Below are positions 16,055-25,272 of a DNA stretch of 44,618 bases, in pieces. Source of the DNA: Bacteroidales bacterium. Lineage in GTDB: Bacteria; Bacteroidota; Bacteroidia; Bacteroidales; WCHB1-69. The first letter of the stretch is position 1, and the number at the start of each line of letters is the position of its first letter. The notes beneath the pieces are model-generated. The model had not been told where the DNA came from and did not search any database. It saw only the letters and a program-made list of their open reading frames with translations. Both the position numbers and the translations under genes were made by a program. The stretch spans positions 1 through 44,618 of the forward strand of contig JAGCFD010000062.1 of assembly GCA_017650305.1 (NCBI GenBank), given 5' to 3'.

Positions 16055-16124
16055 CGGCTATTAGCCATTAGCTGTTGGCCTTTAGCCTTTAACTTCTAAC
16101 TGATAACTGACAACTGATAACTAT
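16055..16124 (+). repeat. Degenerate heptamer array (10 units) filling the pckA-HAD gap
   Basis: Units CGGCTAT, TAGCCAT, TAGCTGT, TGGCCTT, TAGCCTT, TAACTTC, TAACTGA, TAACTGA, CAACTGA, TAACTAT, exactly 10 x 7 bp. It starts one base after the pckA stop and ends two bases before the next ATG. The unit drifts from TAGCCAT to TAACTGA along the array. Confidence 0.85.
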
Positions 16125-16126
16125 TT

Positions 16127-16546
16127 ATGAGTATCACAACTGCCTTTAAAAACGCCTTTGAGCGTAAGATTGAGAAGAACTGGGACAAGATATTTGTGCT
16201 GGTGGACATTCACGACACCATTCTCAAGGCTTGTTACGAACAAGCAGAGTGCTATGAATACTTTCCCATGGCCAAAGAAGCACTTCAAGAGCTTTCCTCT
16301 CGTCAGGACATTTGTCTTATACTGTGGTCAAGCTGTTATCCTGAAAAGCTGGACTCCTATTTAGACAGATTCGGCAACGATGGCATCGCATTCGACTATG
16401 TCAACCGGAATCCAGAAGTGGTCAACACATCATTGGCTTGCTTTGATGACAAGCTCTATTTCAACGTTGGCATTGACGACAAGTTTGGCTTTGATGCGGA
16501 GAGCGACTGGGCCGAAGTGACAGAAGTTCTGAAGAGTTATCAGTAA
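16127..16546 (+). CDS. HAD-superfamily-like small protein
   Basis: A 139-residue protein resembling a minimal haloacid-dehalogenase-fold phosphatase: FVLVDIHDTIL (about 25-35) corresponds to motif I DxDxT, but His replaces the second Asp (DIHDT); LILWSSCYP resembles motif II with its Ser; GIDDKFGFDAESDW resembles the acidic motif IV. The altered motif I makes phosphatase activity uncertain, and a binding role is possible. Same strand as pckA, joined by the heptamer array. Its last codons and stop (LKSYQ) are themselves built from the next heptamer array. Confidence 0.6.
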   Translation: MSITTAFKNAFERKIEKNWDKIFVLVDIHDTILKACYEQAECYEYFPMAKEALQELSSRQDICLILWSSCYPEKLDSYLDRFGNDGIAFDYVNRNPEVVNTSLACFDDKLYFNVGIDDKFGFDAESDWAEVTEVLKSYQ

Positions 16547-16577
16547 TCAGTAATCAGTGATCAGTTAGTAGTTATGA
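16536..16577 (+). repeat. Degenerate heptamer array (6 units) overlapping the gene end
   Basis: Units GTTATCA, GTAATCA, GTAATCA, GTGATCA, GTTAGTA, GTTATGA. The first unit and part of the second are coding; the stop codon of the HAD-like gene lies inside the array. Confidence 0.75.
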
Positions 16578-16610
16578 TTTCTTCCTGACGATTATTCAGG
16601 ACGACCATAA

Positions 16611-16645
16611 AAAAATCCCGGCATCGCAAGATACCGGGATTTTTT
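16611..16645. terminator. Bidirectional intrinsic terminator
   Basis: AAAATCCCGGCATC and GATACCGGGATTTT pair around GCAA, flanked by A and T runs on both sides. It ends both the HAD-like gene (+) and the convergent T9SS adhesin gene (-). Confidence 0.9.
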
Positions 16646-16665
16646 GTCAGTATAGTGTTTGTGAA

Positions 16666-19023
16666 TTAGCGGGCAACCGTGAATTTTTGGTTGACAACGC
16701 CATTCTCAGTGTTGATCTTCACCATATAGACACCATTGGCCAAATTGCTGATGTTGATCTGGGTATTGTTATCGTTAGCGCTGTAGCTTTGGATAGTTTG
16801 ACCCATGATATTCAAGACTTCAACAGATTGGATGTTGGAGTTGGCGTTCACATTCAGGACCTCGGTGGCAGGGTTAGGATAGATGGAGACATTGTTTTCA
16901 ACATCGTTGATACCAACACCTTCTGTCACAGCGAAATCGTCGAAGTAGAGGTAATACATGTCAGCGGCAGACTCAACCTTGAAAGCGATTCTGACAGTCT
17001 GGCCTGCGTAGGCGCTGATGTCAACGCTGTTGGTAGCAGCATTGCTATTTGTGACAGTTTGGGTAGGAAGCACATTCACGGCTGAAGCGGTAGTACCACC
17101 CTGAGGGATGATCCATACAGAATATTGCTCAGGATAGGATGCACCTGCGCATGCATAGTTGTAACCAACGTGAGCATCAGCAGGAAGGGTCATTTCAGGA
17201 GAGATGAGCCAATCGTTGGCAGCAGAAGATGCGTTATAGAAATATACAGCGACACCAAGGTTAACATCATCATAAGCCATAAATTGGAAGGTGGAACCAT
17301 CATTGTTTGCATCTTCGAAGGACCAGCAAGTACGAGTCGGAGATGTGGGCTCGAAATTCTCAATGAACGGGAAAGTGGTAATCACATCACAAACAATAGC
17401 CATACCAGCTAATGTAATGGTTTTATTGGCACCAGTTGTGCTAATAGCAACTGAACCGTCAAAAGTACCGGCAGCGGTAGGAGCAAATTGAACATAAATG
17501 GTTTGGTTGGCAACAGTGGTGGCGGGTGCCGGAATTGTCACAGTCGTGGCGAAAGTAGTACCATCCAAGGAAACTGCATACGGAGCAGCGGTTGTAACAA
17601 CCACAGGATCGGTGGCATTAACGATAGTGAGATCGGCAGTAGCCACAGAAGTAGTTCCGGTAGGAATTGTGCCAAAATCCATTGCGTCGGTGGAGATTGT
17701 TAAGGAAGTAGCGGCATTGGCAACAGAGAAGTTGTCAACATATAATCTGTATTGATCAGCCATGGAGGTACACTTGATAACAAGTCTATAGTTGCCATTG
17801 AGAGTGCTCAAATCAACATATTGGGTGAGAGGAGCGGAAGATGTATTGGTGACAGTCACAGTGTTCACTAACAGAACAGTATCTGTGCCCCAAGCATAAA
17901 CCACAAATGTCTCAGGGAAACCGGAAGAAGCACACCAATAATCGAAAGAAGCGAGCTCGTTTCCAGTCAGAACGAATTCAGGAGAAATGAGATAGTCGTC
18001 AGCAGCATTAGCACTGTTATAAGTGTAATAAGCATAGCCACTAGTAAGATTTGCGCTGAATGTGCTGCCGTCTCCATTGCCGTCAATTACACCCCAGCAG
18101 TTGAGCTGACTAGCGTCATCGAAGCTGAAGTTGTAAGGATAGGTGGATACAGCACAATCAATACCTGTTCCAGTCAAGCTGGCAGTGACAGAGGTAGCGC
18201 CAGTGGATGCGAGAGTCAAGGTAGCGTTATCTGTTCCAATAGTTGTCGGAGAATAACGGATGTACAACGGAGCAGTAGTGATACCAGTAGCTGCAGTCAA
18301 AGTAGCGGTAGTGCCATAAGTGACACCATCAGCAGAAACAGAGAACGGAGCAGTAGTGGTAGCCGTAATGTCATTGGTAAGAGAGTATGCAGTCACAGTA
18401 ATATTTAAATCTGCATCGATGCCCACAGGAACTTGATCAAAATCAATAGTGGCAGGAAGACCAGCAAACGTAGGAGTGGAAGGCATAGAACCAAACATGA
18501 AATCGTCAATGTTCAACCAGAACATGTCGGTAACATTGTAGTGACGGATAGCCACATAGATGTTCTGACCTGCGTAGGCTGCAAGGCTGAGGGCCACTCT
18601 TTGATAAACGGAATCAGCAGTACCTTGATAGATGGAGGTGAAGTCAGAGGTTGCTGTACCTGTGGTGGAAACATAAACGCCGAAGTTTTCAGCGGCATAG
18701 TCTGCATCTTGTCCAGCATACCAGAAAGAGACAGAGTCTCCAGCGCTCACAGCCAGTTGAGGAGTGATCAACCAGTTGTCAGGAGTCAAGGCGCCCAGAT
18801 TGTTAATGTATGAAGCGGACGTCATACAGGAGGCACCGGTGTGAACGTTCCAGCCGGTTGACCCAGGTAATTGCCAATTGTAGCCATCGCCATCAGCGTC
18901 AACAACAATCCATCCGCTAGGGATAGTGGTACCTTCGAATCCCTCATCGATGAAAGAGGTTTGTGCTTTAGCACAGATACACATCACAAACAATGCGATG
19001 AATAATGAGAAAAACTTTTTCAT
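16666..19023 (-). CDS. T9SS-exported adhesin-like protein with three cleaved-adhesin domains
   Basis: A 785-residue exported protein. Signal peptide MKKFFSLFIALFVMCICAKA. Three cleaved-adhesin/choice-of-anchor-J type beta domains are visible (about 25-190, 290-435 and 545-695), each with an F-EGF/NF-E-like opening, D-NxDGxTF and DxWLISP or DDYLISPEF motifs. Two Ig-like choice-of-anchor-D/HYDIN-type domains (about 195-285, 440-540; MDFGTIPTGTTSVATADLTI) alternate with them. The C-terminus is a T9SS type A sorting domain (VSIYPNPATEVLNVN, then NLANGVYMVKI and QKFTVAR). Such proteins are cleaved after passage of the outer membrane and held on the surface or released. Thr/Ser/Ala-rich. Ligand unknown. 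Confidence 0.88.
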   Translation of the reverse strand: MKKFFSLFIALFVMCICAKAQTSFIDEGFEGTTIPSGWIVVDADGDGYNWQLPGSTGWNVHTGASCMTSASYINNLGALTPDNWLITPQLAVSAGDSVSFWYAGQDADYAAENFGVYVSTTGTATSDFTSIYQGTADSVYQRVALSLAAYAGQNIYVAIRHYNVTDMFWLNIDDFMFGSMPSTPTFAGLPATIDFDQVPVGIDADLNITVTAYSLTNDITATTTAPFSVSADGVTYGTTATLTAATGITTAPLYIRYSPTTIGTDNATLTLASTGATSVTASLTGTGIDCAVSTYPYNFSFDDASQLNCWGVIDGNGDGSTFSANLTSGYAYYTYNSANAADDYLISPEFVLTGNELASFDYWCASSGFPETFVVYAWGTDTVLLVNTVTVTNTSSAPLTQYVDLSTLNGNYRLVIKCTSMADQYRLYVDNFSVANAATSLTISTDAMDFGTIPTGTTSVATADLTIVNATDPVVVTTAAPYAVSLDGTTFATTVTIPAPATTVANQTIYVQFAPTAAGTFDGSVAISTTGANKTITLAGMAIVCDVITTFPFIENFEPTSPTRTCWSFEDANNDGSTFQFMAYDDVNLGVAVYFYNASSAANDWLISPEMTLPADAHVGYNYACAGASYPEQYSVWIIPQGGTTASAVNVLPTQTVTNSNAATNSVDISAYAGQTVRIAFKVESAADMYYLYFDDFAVTEGVGINDVENNVSIYPNPATEVLNVNANSNIQSVEVLNIMGQTIQSYSANDNNTQINISNLANGVYMVKINTENGVVNQKFTVAR

Positions 19024-19113
19024 TTTTGAATAGATTTAGTTAATAAAAGATGTTGATAATTAGTGTTTTAAATATGTTTTAATCAGTCTTACAATATTCT
19101 ATAATTGAGAATG

Positions 19114-19121
19114 CAAAAATA
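19114..19121 (-). promoter_or_regulatory. -7 box of the T9SS adhesin gene
   Basis: CAAAAATA on the plus strand is TATTTTTG on the minus strand, about 90 bp upstream of the ATG. Divergent from the mnmE promoter. Confidence 0.45.
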
Positions 19122-19171
19122 ACATTTAATAGTTAAAGATGTGACCAGTAGGGCAAATTATTTTTTCATTC

Positions 19172-19200
19172 TTTGAGATGCCTTAAAAAGTGTATTTTTG
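19172..19200 (+). promoter_or_regulatory. mnmE promoter
   Basis: TTTG (19172-19175), 17-nt spacer, TATTTTTG (19193-19200), 24 bp before the ATG. Spacer slightly short. Confidence 0.5.
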
Positions 19201-19224
19201 CTTCCAAATTAGACAAGAACAACA

Positions 19225-20601
19225 ATGGATACCATTTGTGCCATTTCCACAGCCCAAGGGGTCGGCGCCATCGCTGTTGTGAGAGCCTCCGGTCCTTCTG
19301 CTTTTGAGGCGGCTGGTCATCTATTCCGTCCTGAAGCCGGCATCTCCACCCTACCTGCCCAACAGGCCAAGTTCGCCCATCTCTACGATGGCGAGCAGCT
19401 GGTGGACCAGGTGGTGGTGCTCAAATATGCTGCGCCACGCTCCTATACGGGCGAAGACATGGTGGAAATATCATGTCATGGATCCCTTTACATCCAAAAA
19501 AAGATTCTCGAATTGCTCATAGAGCACGGGTGCCGCATGGCCATGCCTGGAGAGTTTACCCAGCGGGCCTTCATGAACGGCAAGTTAGATTTGCCCCAAG
19601 CAGAAGCCGTCGGCGACCTGATCAATTCCCAAAGCGAGACGTCCCACCATTTAGCCATCAACCAGTTGCGGGGAGGCATCTCCAAAAAGATGCACCAGCT
19701 GCGGGAGTCGCTGGTCCATGTCGCCTCCCTTTTGGAGTTGGAGTTGGATTTCAGCGAAGAGGACGTCACCTTCGCCAACCGCGAGGATCTTGACCGTCTG
19801 TTGGCGGAGATAGCCACTGAGGCGGACACGTTAGCGCAGTCGTTCAAGATTGGCAACCTGCTGAAGACGGGCATCCCGGTGGCCATCGTCGGCAGACCCA
19901 ACGTGGGCAAGTCAACCCTGCTGAACGCGCTGTTGCAACACGATCGCGCCATCGTATCGCAAGTGCCCGGCACCACGCGCGACACCATTGAGGACACGCT
20001 CACCATAGGAGGCACCCTGTTCCGCTTCATCGATACTGCCGGGTTGCGCAACACCAACGATGAGGTAGAGCAATACGGCATCGAGCGCTCCTACGAGGCC
20101 GCCCGCCGCGCCGCCGTCATCCTCTATCTATGCGACAACTCCCAGCAGTCCCGCTCCGAAATCTTAGACGATTTTCATAATCTGCAAGCACAGGTGGACA
20201 CCCTCGACAAACACATCATATTCATCTTCAATAAGATAGATCTTGTCAATGAGGCGCAAGGCGGTATGATGGACAAGATAGAAGAGCGCTATCCAGCCAT
20301 TGCCATCTCCGCTAAGGCCCGACAATTTGTGAATGATGTAGAAGATGCTTTGCTAGATTTCGTTGAATCCCATCGCGTCCAAGACATGGCCTTATTGACT
20401 AATGAAAGGCACTATGGCCTGCTGAAGAGCATTTCCAAATCCATCGCAGATGCGCGGCAAGGCCTTGCGGAAGGCATCCCCACTGATCTGTTGGTGGAGG
20501 ATATCCGCGCCGCGCTCACCGATATCGGAACCCTTACAGGGACCATCTCTACAGATGATATTCTAAATAACATTTTTGGACATTTCTGCATAGGAAAATA
20601 A
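19225..20601 (+). CDS. mnmE: tRNA modification GTPase MnmE
   Basis: A 458-residue GTPase that with MnmG adds the carboxymethylaminomethyl group at wobble U34 of tRNAs. N-terminal folate-binding domain (DTICAISTAQGVGAIAVVRA), central helices, then an inserted G domain with GRPNVGKS (223-230), switch residues PGTTRD, DTAG and NKID. The C-terminal CIGK motif (CxGK), whose Cys is needed for the modification, is intact. Full length. It is 9 bp ahead of the Nudix gene, so probably cotranscribed. Confidence 0.97.
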   Translation: MDTICAISTAQGVGAIAVVRASGPSAFEAAGHLFRPEAGISTLPAQQAKFAHLYDGEQLVDQVVVLKYAAPRSYTGEDMVEISCHGSLYIQKKILELLIEHGCRMAMPGEFTQRAFMNGKLDLPQAEAVGDLINSQSETSHHLAINQLRGGISKKMHQLRESLVHVASLLELELDFSEEDVTFANREDLDRLLAEIATEADTLAQSFKIGNLLKTGIPVAIVGRPNVGKSTLLNALLQHDRAIVSQVPGTTRDTIEDTLTIGGTLFRFIDTAGLRNTNDEVEQYGIERSYEAARRAAVILYLCDNSQQSRSEILDDFHNLQAQVDTLDKHIIFIFNKIDLVNEAQGGMMDKIEERYPAIAISAKARQFVNDVEDALLDFVESHRVQDMALLTNERHYGLLKSISKSIADARQGLAEGIPTDLLVEDIRAALTDIGTLTGTISTDDILNNIFGHFCIGK

Positions 20602-20610
20602 ACAAAACAG

Positions 20611-21306
20611 ATGACTGAGAAGAAAAAATATGAATATGACTATTGGCGTCCGGCAGTAACCGTGGACAATGTGGTGTTGAATTTTGATGGCACCCACTTG
20701 CGCATGCTACTCATTCGGAGAAAGAACGAGCCATACAAGGACCAATGGGCTTTTCCCGGCGGTTTTGTAGATGAAAATGAAACCTTAGAGGAAGCGGCAC
20801 AGCGAGAACTTCATGAGGAGACGGGTATCAACAAGATACCATTCATACAGATAGGTTCTTTCAGCAAGACGGATCGTGATCCTCGCGGACGAACCATCAC
20901 CACCGCCTTTCTCTCGTTGACACGTCCCAACGAAATAGCCGCCACTGCCCAAGACGATGCCGTGGAGGCCAGCTGGTTCCCCGTCCACAACATGCCTGTG
21001 TTAGCTTTCGACCATGAGGAGATCTTTCAAAAGGCCAAGCTCATTCTGAAAATACTCTTCAACCTCTCCCCTATTCCTTTTCTGCTCATGAACGACCTCT
21101 TCACACTCCCTGAGATGCAGCGGCTCTATTCAGAGGTCTATGAACACGACTTCGACCGGCGGAATTTCCAGAAGAAGTTCATCTCTTCAGGGATGCTGTC
21201 GCCTGTAGCTCACGACAGTCAGGAGCGCGGCAACGCCCCCACACTCTATAGATTCAACCAAGGTGGGTTCTATGCATACCAGAAGAAACGGTTTCATATC
21301 GGATAA
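20611..21306 (+). CDS. Nudix hydrolase-related regulator (NrtR-like)
   Basis: A 231-residue protein. Residues 12-150 are a Nudix domain with an intact Nudix box (51-73): G51, E57, REL at 65-67, EE at 69-70 and GI at 72-73. The remaining ~75 residues (LFTLPEMQRLYSEVYEHDFD, RRNFQKKFISSGML, GFYAYQKKRF) resemble the winged-helix domain of NrtR-type regulators that respond to ADP-ribose or related ligands and control NAD or sugar metabolism. Many NrtR regulators lose the catalytic box; here it is retained, so it could hydrolyse its ligand. Cotranscribed with mnmE; no NAD or pentose genes adjacent, so the target is unknown. Confidence 0.8.
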   Translation: MTEKKKYEYDYWRPAVTVDNVVLNFDGTHLRMLLIRRKNEPYKDQWAFPGGFVDENETLEEAAQRELHEETGINKIPFIQIGSFSKTDRDPRGRTITTAFLSLTRPNEIAATAQDDAVEASWFPVHNMPVLAFDHEEIFQKAKLILKILFNLSPIPFLLMNDLFTLPEMQRLYSEVYEHDFDRRNFQKKFISSGMLSPVAHDSQERGNAPTLYRFNQGGFYAYQKKRFHIG

Positions 21307-21322
21307 AAACTCCCAACACACT

Positions 21323-21361
21323 CGTGCATGACGACAAGCCATAGGTCTATCGTTATGCACG
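21323..21361. terminator. Hairpin between convergent Nudix and rpoN genes
   Basis: CGTGCATGACGA (21323-21334) and TCGTTATGCACG (21350-21361) form a 12-bp stem with one mismatch and a 15-nt loop. No long T-run follows, so it may act as a transcript end or processing structure rather than a classical terminator. Confidence 0.5.
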
Positions 21362-21384
21362 GAAAGAGTTCCTAAATCCGTCTT

Positions 21385-22875
21385 TTACAATTCTTTCCGC
21401 AGCCGTGCCACGGGGATGCTTAACTGCTCGCGGTACTTGGCCACGGTTCGGCGCGCCACATCATAGCCTTTCGCTTTCAACATGGCACACAACGCCTCGT
21501 CAGAAAATGGCTTGCGTTTGTCCTCCCCCTCCACCAGACCAGACAGAATACTCTTGATCTCTTTGGAGGAGACATCTTCATTGTTCACCGCCTCCGAAAA
21601 CAGGTGTTTCACCGGGATAATGCCGAAATCAGTCTGCACATACTTGCTGTTGGAGAAACGGGAAATGGTCGAGACATCCAAATTGACCTCCTGCGCAATT
21701 GTCTTGAGCACCATCGGTTTAATTTTGCTGTCATCGCCGGTCAGGAAGTACTCCCGCTGATGCTGCATGATGGCATACATGGTGTTGTACATGATTTTCT
21801 CCCTCAAATTCAAGGTGTTGATAAAGAGTTCCCCCTTCTCCACATAGTCTTTGAGAAACTGTACGGCATCTGCCTCCTTGCGCGACATCAGCTTGCGGTT
21901 CTGCAACGGCTGGACCATATCCTTGTTGATGCGCACTTTGGGGATGTATTGGTTGTTGAGTGACAATGTCAGTTTGTCATTATGGGCGGTGATGATGAAA
22001 TCGGGGGTGATGTGGGAGCCCGACTTCTCCAGTTCGGTATCAGAGTCCACCGGCTTGGGGTCCAGTGAGCGAATCATCTTGAGCACCTGCTGCATGGTTT
22101 CATCATCAATGCCAAGATTGTTCATGATTTTGGCAAAGTGTTTTTTGCTGAAGAGATCGAAATAGTCTTCCAGCACGATGATGGCGAGTCGGGTGATTTC
22201 AGTCGGGTTGGACTGGCGGCGCAACTGGATAAGCAGACACTCCTGAAGGTTGCGGGCGCCCGTGCCAGGCGGGTCCAATTCCTGCACGTACTCCACCAGA
22301 ATCCGTTCCACTTCAGATACTGTCGTGTCGATGTTCTGGTTGAAGAGAAGTTCGTTGGCCACAGCCTGCAGGTCCAGGGTGAAATAGCCATCGTCATCAA
22401 GATTACCCATCAGATAACCGGCAATCTTGCTCTCTTCTTCCGTCATTTCCATCTCCCCGAGCTGAAGCATCCATTGCTCCCGGATAGATTCCTGATAAAC
22501 TCCCATGCTTTCACGCCTGGGACCATCTTCTGGCGCATTCAGACGTTGCAACTCCCTTTCCGTCAGATAGTCGTCCATCTCCTCCTCGTTGTAATAGTCT
22601 TCATTGAAGATCTCATCGTTACTCAGTGGTTCAGACACTTCAAACGGGACACCATTTTCATCATATTCCGGCATGGGATTCTCTTCCGGCTGAGCGAATT
22701 CATCCTCAGCATTGTCGTTGACAATTTCCAATACCGGATTCTCATCCACCTCTTTCAGAATCTCTTGTTCCAAAGAAATGTTGGGCATCTCCACCAATTG
22801 CATCAGACGGATGGTCTGCTGGGTGGCAATCTGCTTTTGTTCGGTTTTCAGTTGTTGAGTCTGCTTGAACGGCAT
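21385..22875 (-). CDS. rpoN: RNA polymerase sigma-54 factor
   Basis: A 496-residue sigma-54. N-terminal region I is Gln/Leu-rich (LKTEQKQIATQQTIRLMQLV) and interacts with AAA+ activators; an acidic region II follows (about 45-100); the core-binding region is in the middle; the C-terminus has the helix-turn-helix and the RpoN box ARRTVAKYRE close to the end (ARLRKEL). It recognises -24/-12 promoters and requires an enhancer-binding activator. It is the last gene of the minus-strand run, 54 bp behind asnS, with a hairpin in between. No activator gene is present in the window. Confidence 0.96.
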   Translation of the reverse strand: MPFKQTQQLKTEQKQIATQQTIRLMQLVEMPNISLEQEILKEVDENPVLEIVNDNAEDEFAQPEENPMPEYDENGVPFEVSEPLSNDEIFNEDYYNEEEMDDYLTERELQRLNAPEDGPRRESMGVYQESIREQWMLQLGEMEMTEEESKIAGYLMGNLDDDGYFTLDLQAVANELLFNQNIDTTVSEVERILVEYVQELDPPGTGARNLQECLLIQLRRQSNPTEITRLAIIVLEDYFDLFSKKHFAKIMNNLGIDDETMQQVLKMIRSLDPKPVDSDTELEKSGSHITPDFIITAHNDKLTLSLNNQYIPKVRINKDMVQPLQNRKLMSRKEADAVQFLKDYVEKGELFINTLNLREKIMYNTMYAIMQHQREYFLTGDDSKIKPMVLKTIAQEVNLDVSTISRFSNSKYVQTDFGIIPVKHLFSEAVNNEDVSSKEIKSILSGLVEGEDKRKPFSDEALCAMLKAKGYDVARRTVAKYREQLSIPVARLRKEL

Positions 22876-22890
22876 TGTCTTTCAGAAAAT

Positions 22891-22912
22891 AGGGGCGTTT
22901 TTCAACGCCCCT
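22891..22912 (-). terminator. Hairpin between asnS and rpoN
   Basis: AGGGGCGTT and the complementary AACGCCCCT form a strong short stem with a small loop. On the minus strand it is followed by ATTTTC, a weak T-run, so it may attenuate readthrough from asnS into rpoN. Confidence 0.55.
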
Positions 22913-22929
22913 GATTAAGATATAATTTG

Positions 22930-24327
22930 TTAGAATTCAGCATTTTGAGGGGTTCTCGGGAACGGAATGACATCACGGATGTTAGTCATGCCGGTCACGA
23001 AGAGCAGCAGTCGCTCAAAGCCAAGGCCGAAGCCGGAGTGCGGCGCGGAACCGAACTTGCGGGTCTCGAAATACCACCAGTACTGTTGTTCCGTCATGTT
23101 CAGCTCATGCACACGGTTGAGCAGCTTCTGATAGTCGGCCTCACGTTCGGAACCACCGATAATCTCTCCGATAGTCGGGAAGAGCACATCCATGGCGCGG
23201 ACAGTCTTGCCGTCATCATTCTGCTTCATATAGAACGCTTTGATCTCTTTCGGGTAGTTCGTCAAGATCACAGGGCGTTTGAAATGGTTCTCCACGAGGT
23301 AGCGCTCGTGCTCAGACTGGAGGTCTATACCCCACTCCACCTTGTAATCGAACTTCTTGTCCGCCTTCAGCAGAATGTCGATGGCGGATGTATAATCGAG
23401 ACGGACGAACGGTTCCTTAAGGACGGACTCCAGACGGTTGATGAGCTCCTTGTCGAACATATCGTTCAGGAAGCGCAGGTCATCCATGTTGTTGTCAAGC
23501 GCATACTGCACGAGATATTTGATGAAGTCCTCGGCGAGGTCCATATTGTCGGTGATGTCGTAGAAGGCCATTTCGGGCTCGATCATCCAGAACTCAGCCA
23601 GGTGGCGGGGCGTGTTGCTATTTTCGGCACGGAAAGTCGGGCCGAAGGTGTAGATGTTGCCCAAAGCCAAAGCGCCGAGCTCGCCTTCCAGCTGTCCGGA
23701 GACGGTCAGGTTGGTGTGTTTGCCGAAGAAGTCCTTCTTGTAGTCCACCTGACCATCCTCGGTGCGCGGCACGTTGTTGAGGTCGAAGGTGGTCACATTG
23801 AACATCTCGCCGGCGCCTTCCGCATCGGAGGCGGTGATCAGCGGTGTATGCAGATAGAAGAAGCCTCTGTCGTTGAAGTATTTGTGGATGGCGAAGGCCA
23901 TGGCATGACGAAGGCGCAGCACGCAACCGAAATAGTTGGTGCGCGGACGCAAGTGGGCGATCTCACGCAGAAACTCCATGGAGTGGCCCTTCTTCTGTAA
24001 CGGATACACTTCCGGGTCTGCCGTGCCATAGAGCTCAATCATAGCGGCTTGAACCTCCATAGTTTGTCCTTTGCCTTGTGATTCCACGAGCGTGCCCTCG
24101 ACATGAATGCAAGAGCCGGTGGTGATTTGCTTCAACAGAGTCTCGTCAAACTTGGTAGGATCCACCACAATCTGAAGGTTGGAAACGATAGAACCATCAT
24201 TGAGGGCGATAAAAGCGACGTTGCTGTTACCGCGTTTGGTTCTCACCCATCCTTTGACACATACTTCGTTACCAAAGCCAATCTCTTCGGGGTGTTTCAG
24301 TACATCTTTAATTCTACTTCTTTTCAT
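22930..24327 (-). CDS. asnS: Asparagine--tRNA ligase
   Basis: A 465-residue class IIb aminoacyl-tRNA synthetase. The N-terminal OB-fold anticodon domain includes [20 protein letters not shown]; the catalytic domain shows [40 protein letters not shown] (motif 2 region) and [20 protein letters not shown] with PFPRTP (motif 3). The [21 protein letters not shown] block and C-terminal [10 protein letters not shown] favour Asn over Asp enzymes. Full length. It lies 12 bp behind rpoD on the same strand. Confidence 0.95.
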   Translation of the reverse strand: MKRSRIKDVLKHPEEIGFGNEVCVKGWVRTKRGNSNVAFIALNDGSIVSNLQIVVDPTKFDETLLKQITTGSCIHVEGTLVESQGKGQTMEVQAAMIELYGTADPEVYPLQKKGHSMEFLREIAHLRPRTNYFGCVLRLRHAMAFAIHKYFNDRGFFYLHTPLITASDAEGAGEMFNVTTFDLNNVPRTEDGQVDYKKDFFGKHTNLTVSGQLEGELGALALGNIYTFGPTFRAENSNTPRHLAEFWMIEPEMAFYDITDNMDLAEDFIKYLVQYALDNNMDDLRFLNDMFDKELINRLESVLKEPFVRLDYTSAIDILLKADKKFDYKVEWGIDLQSEHERYLVENHFKRPVILTNYPKEIKAFYMKQNDDGKTVRAMDVLFPTIGEIIGGSEREADYQKLLNRVHELNMTEQQYWWYFETRKFGSAPHSGFGLGFERLLLFVTGMTNIRDVIPFPRTPQNAEF

Positions 24328-24339
24328 TCCTTAAACCTC

Positions 24340-25206
24340 CTAGTTCAAATATGATTGTAAAACACGACATTTCGGGTTGTGACGCAGCTTGCGGATAGCC
24401 TTCTCTTTGATTTGGCGCACACGCTCACGGGTAAGATCAAACTGCTCGCCGATCTCATCGAGGGTCATGGGGTGCTTATAGCCCAAACCATAATAGAGTT
24501 TGAGAATATCAGCCTCACGCTGCGGCAGAGTTTCGATGATGCTGCCGATCTCATGTTGCAGAGACTCGTGGATCAACGCAGTATCTGGCGGTTCCACGCT
24601 CTCGGAGGGATATACGTCGTAGAGGTTGGAATCATCGTCTTTGGTCAGCGTAGCGTCCATGGAGAGATGGCGCGGCGCATTCTTCAGCGACTCCTTCACT
24701 TCTGACTCGGTAAGATCCAGTCGCTCGGCAATCTCTGAGAGACGCGGCTCACGTTGGTATTCCTGCTCCAAGATGGCGATAGTTTTGGTGATCTTACTAA
24801 TAGTGCCCACCTTGTTCATAGGCAAACGCACAATACGGGATTGCTCTGCAATAGCCTGAAGAATGGCCTGACGAATCCACCATACTGCAAAAGAGATGAA
24901 CTTGAAACCACGTGTCTCGTCAAAACGACGTGCGGCTTTGATCAAACCAAGATTGCCCTCATTAATGAGGTCAGAAAGCGTAATGCCTTGATTTTGATAC
25001 TGTTTAGCTACGGATACGACGAAACGCAGGTTTGCATTTGTTAATTTCTCCAGCGCATCTTCATCTCCCGCCTTAATCTTGCGGGCCAACTCTGCTTCTT
25101 CATCTGCCGTCAACAACGGTACCTTGCCAATCTCGTGCAGATACTTGTCTAACGAAGCGGTCTCGTTTCGGTTTGTAACCTGTTTGGTAATGTGTAATTG
25201 TCTCAT
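24340..25206 (-). CDS. rpoD: Primary sigma factor of RNA polymerase
   Basis: A 288-residue sigma-70 family protein. It starts [20 protein letters not shown], typical of the Bacteroidota primary sigma, which lacks region 1.1. Region 1.2 ([20 protein letters not shown]), region 2 ([44 protein letters not shown]), region 3 and region 4 ([19 protein letters not shown]) are complete. This factor recognises the TTTG/TAnnTTTG promoters seen in the window. It sits between the DUF3078 gene and asnS. Confidence 0.95.
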   Translation of the reverse strand: MRQLHITKQVTNRNETASLDKYLHEIGKVPLLTADEEAELARKIKAGDEDALEKLTNANLRFVVSVAKQYQNQGITLSDLINEGNLGLIKAARRFDETRGFKFISFAVWWIRQAILQAIAEQSRIVRLPMNKVGTISKITKTIAILEQEYQREPRLSEIAERLDLTESEVKESLKNAPRHLSMDATLTKDDDSNLYDVYPSESVEPPDTALIHESLQHEIGSIIETLPQREADILKLYYGLGYKHPMTLDEIGEQFDLTRERVRQIKEKAIRKLRHNPKCRVLQSYLN

Positions 25207-25272
25207 CTATATTATTAGAATTTAAAGTCACGGCTTATCTTTACGAAAAAACCTTATCAATTGTTACACTTT

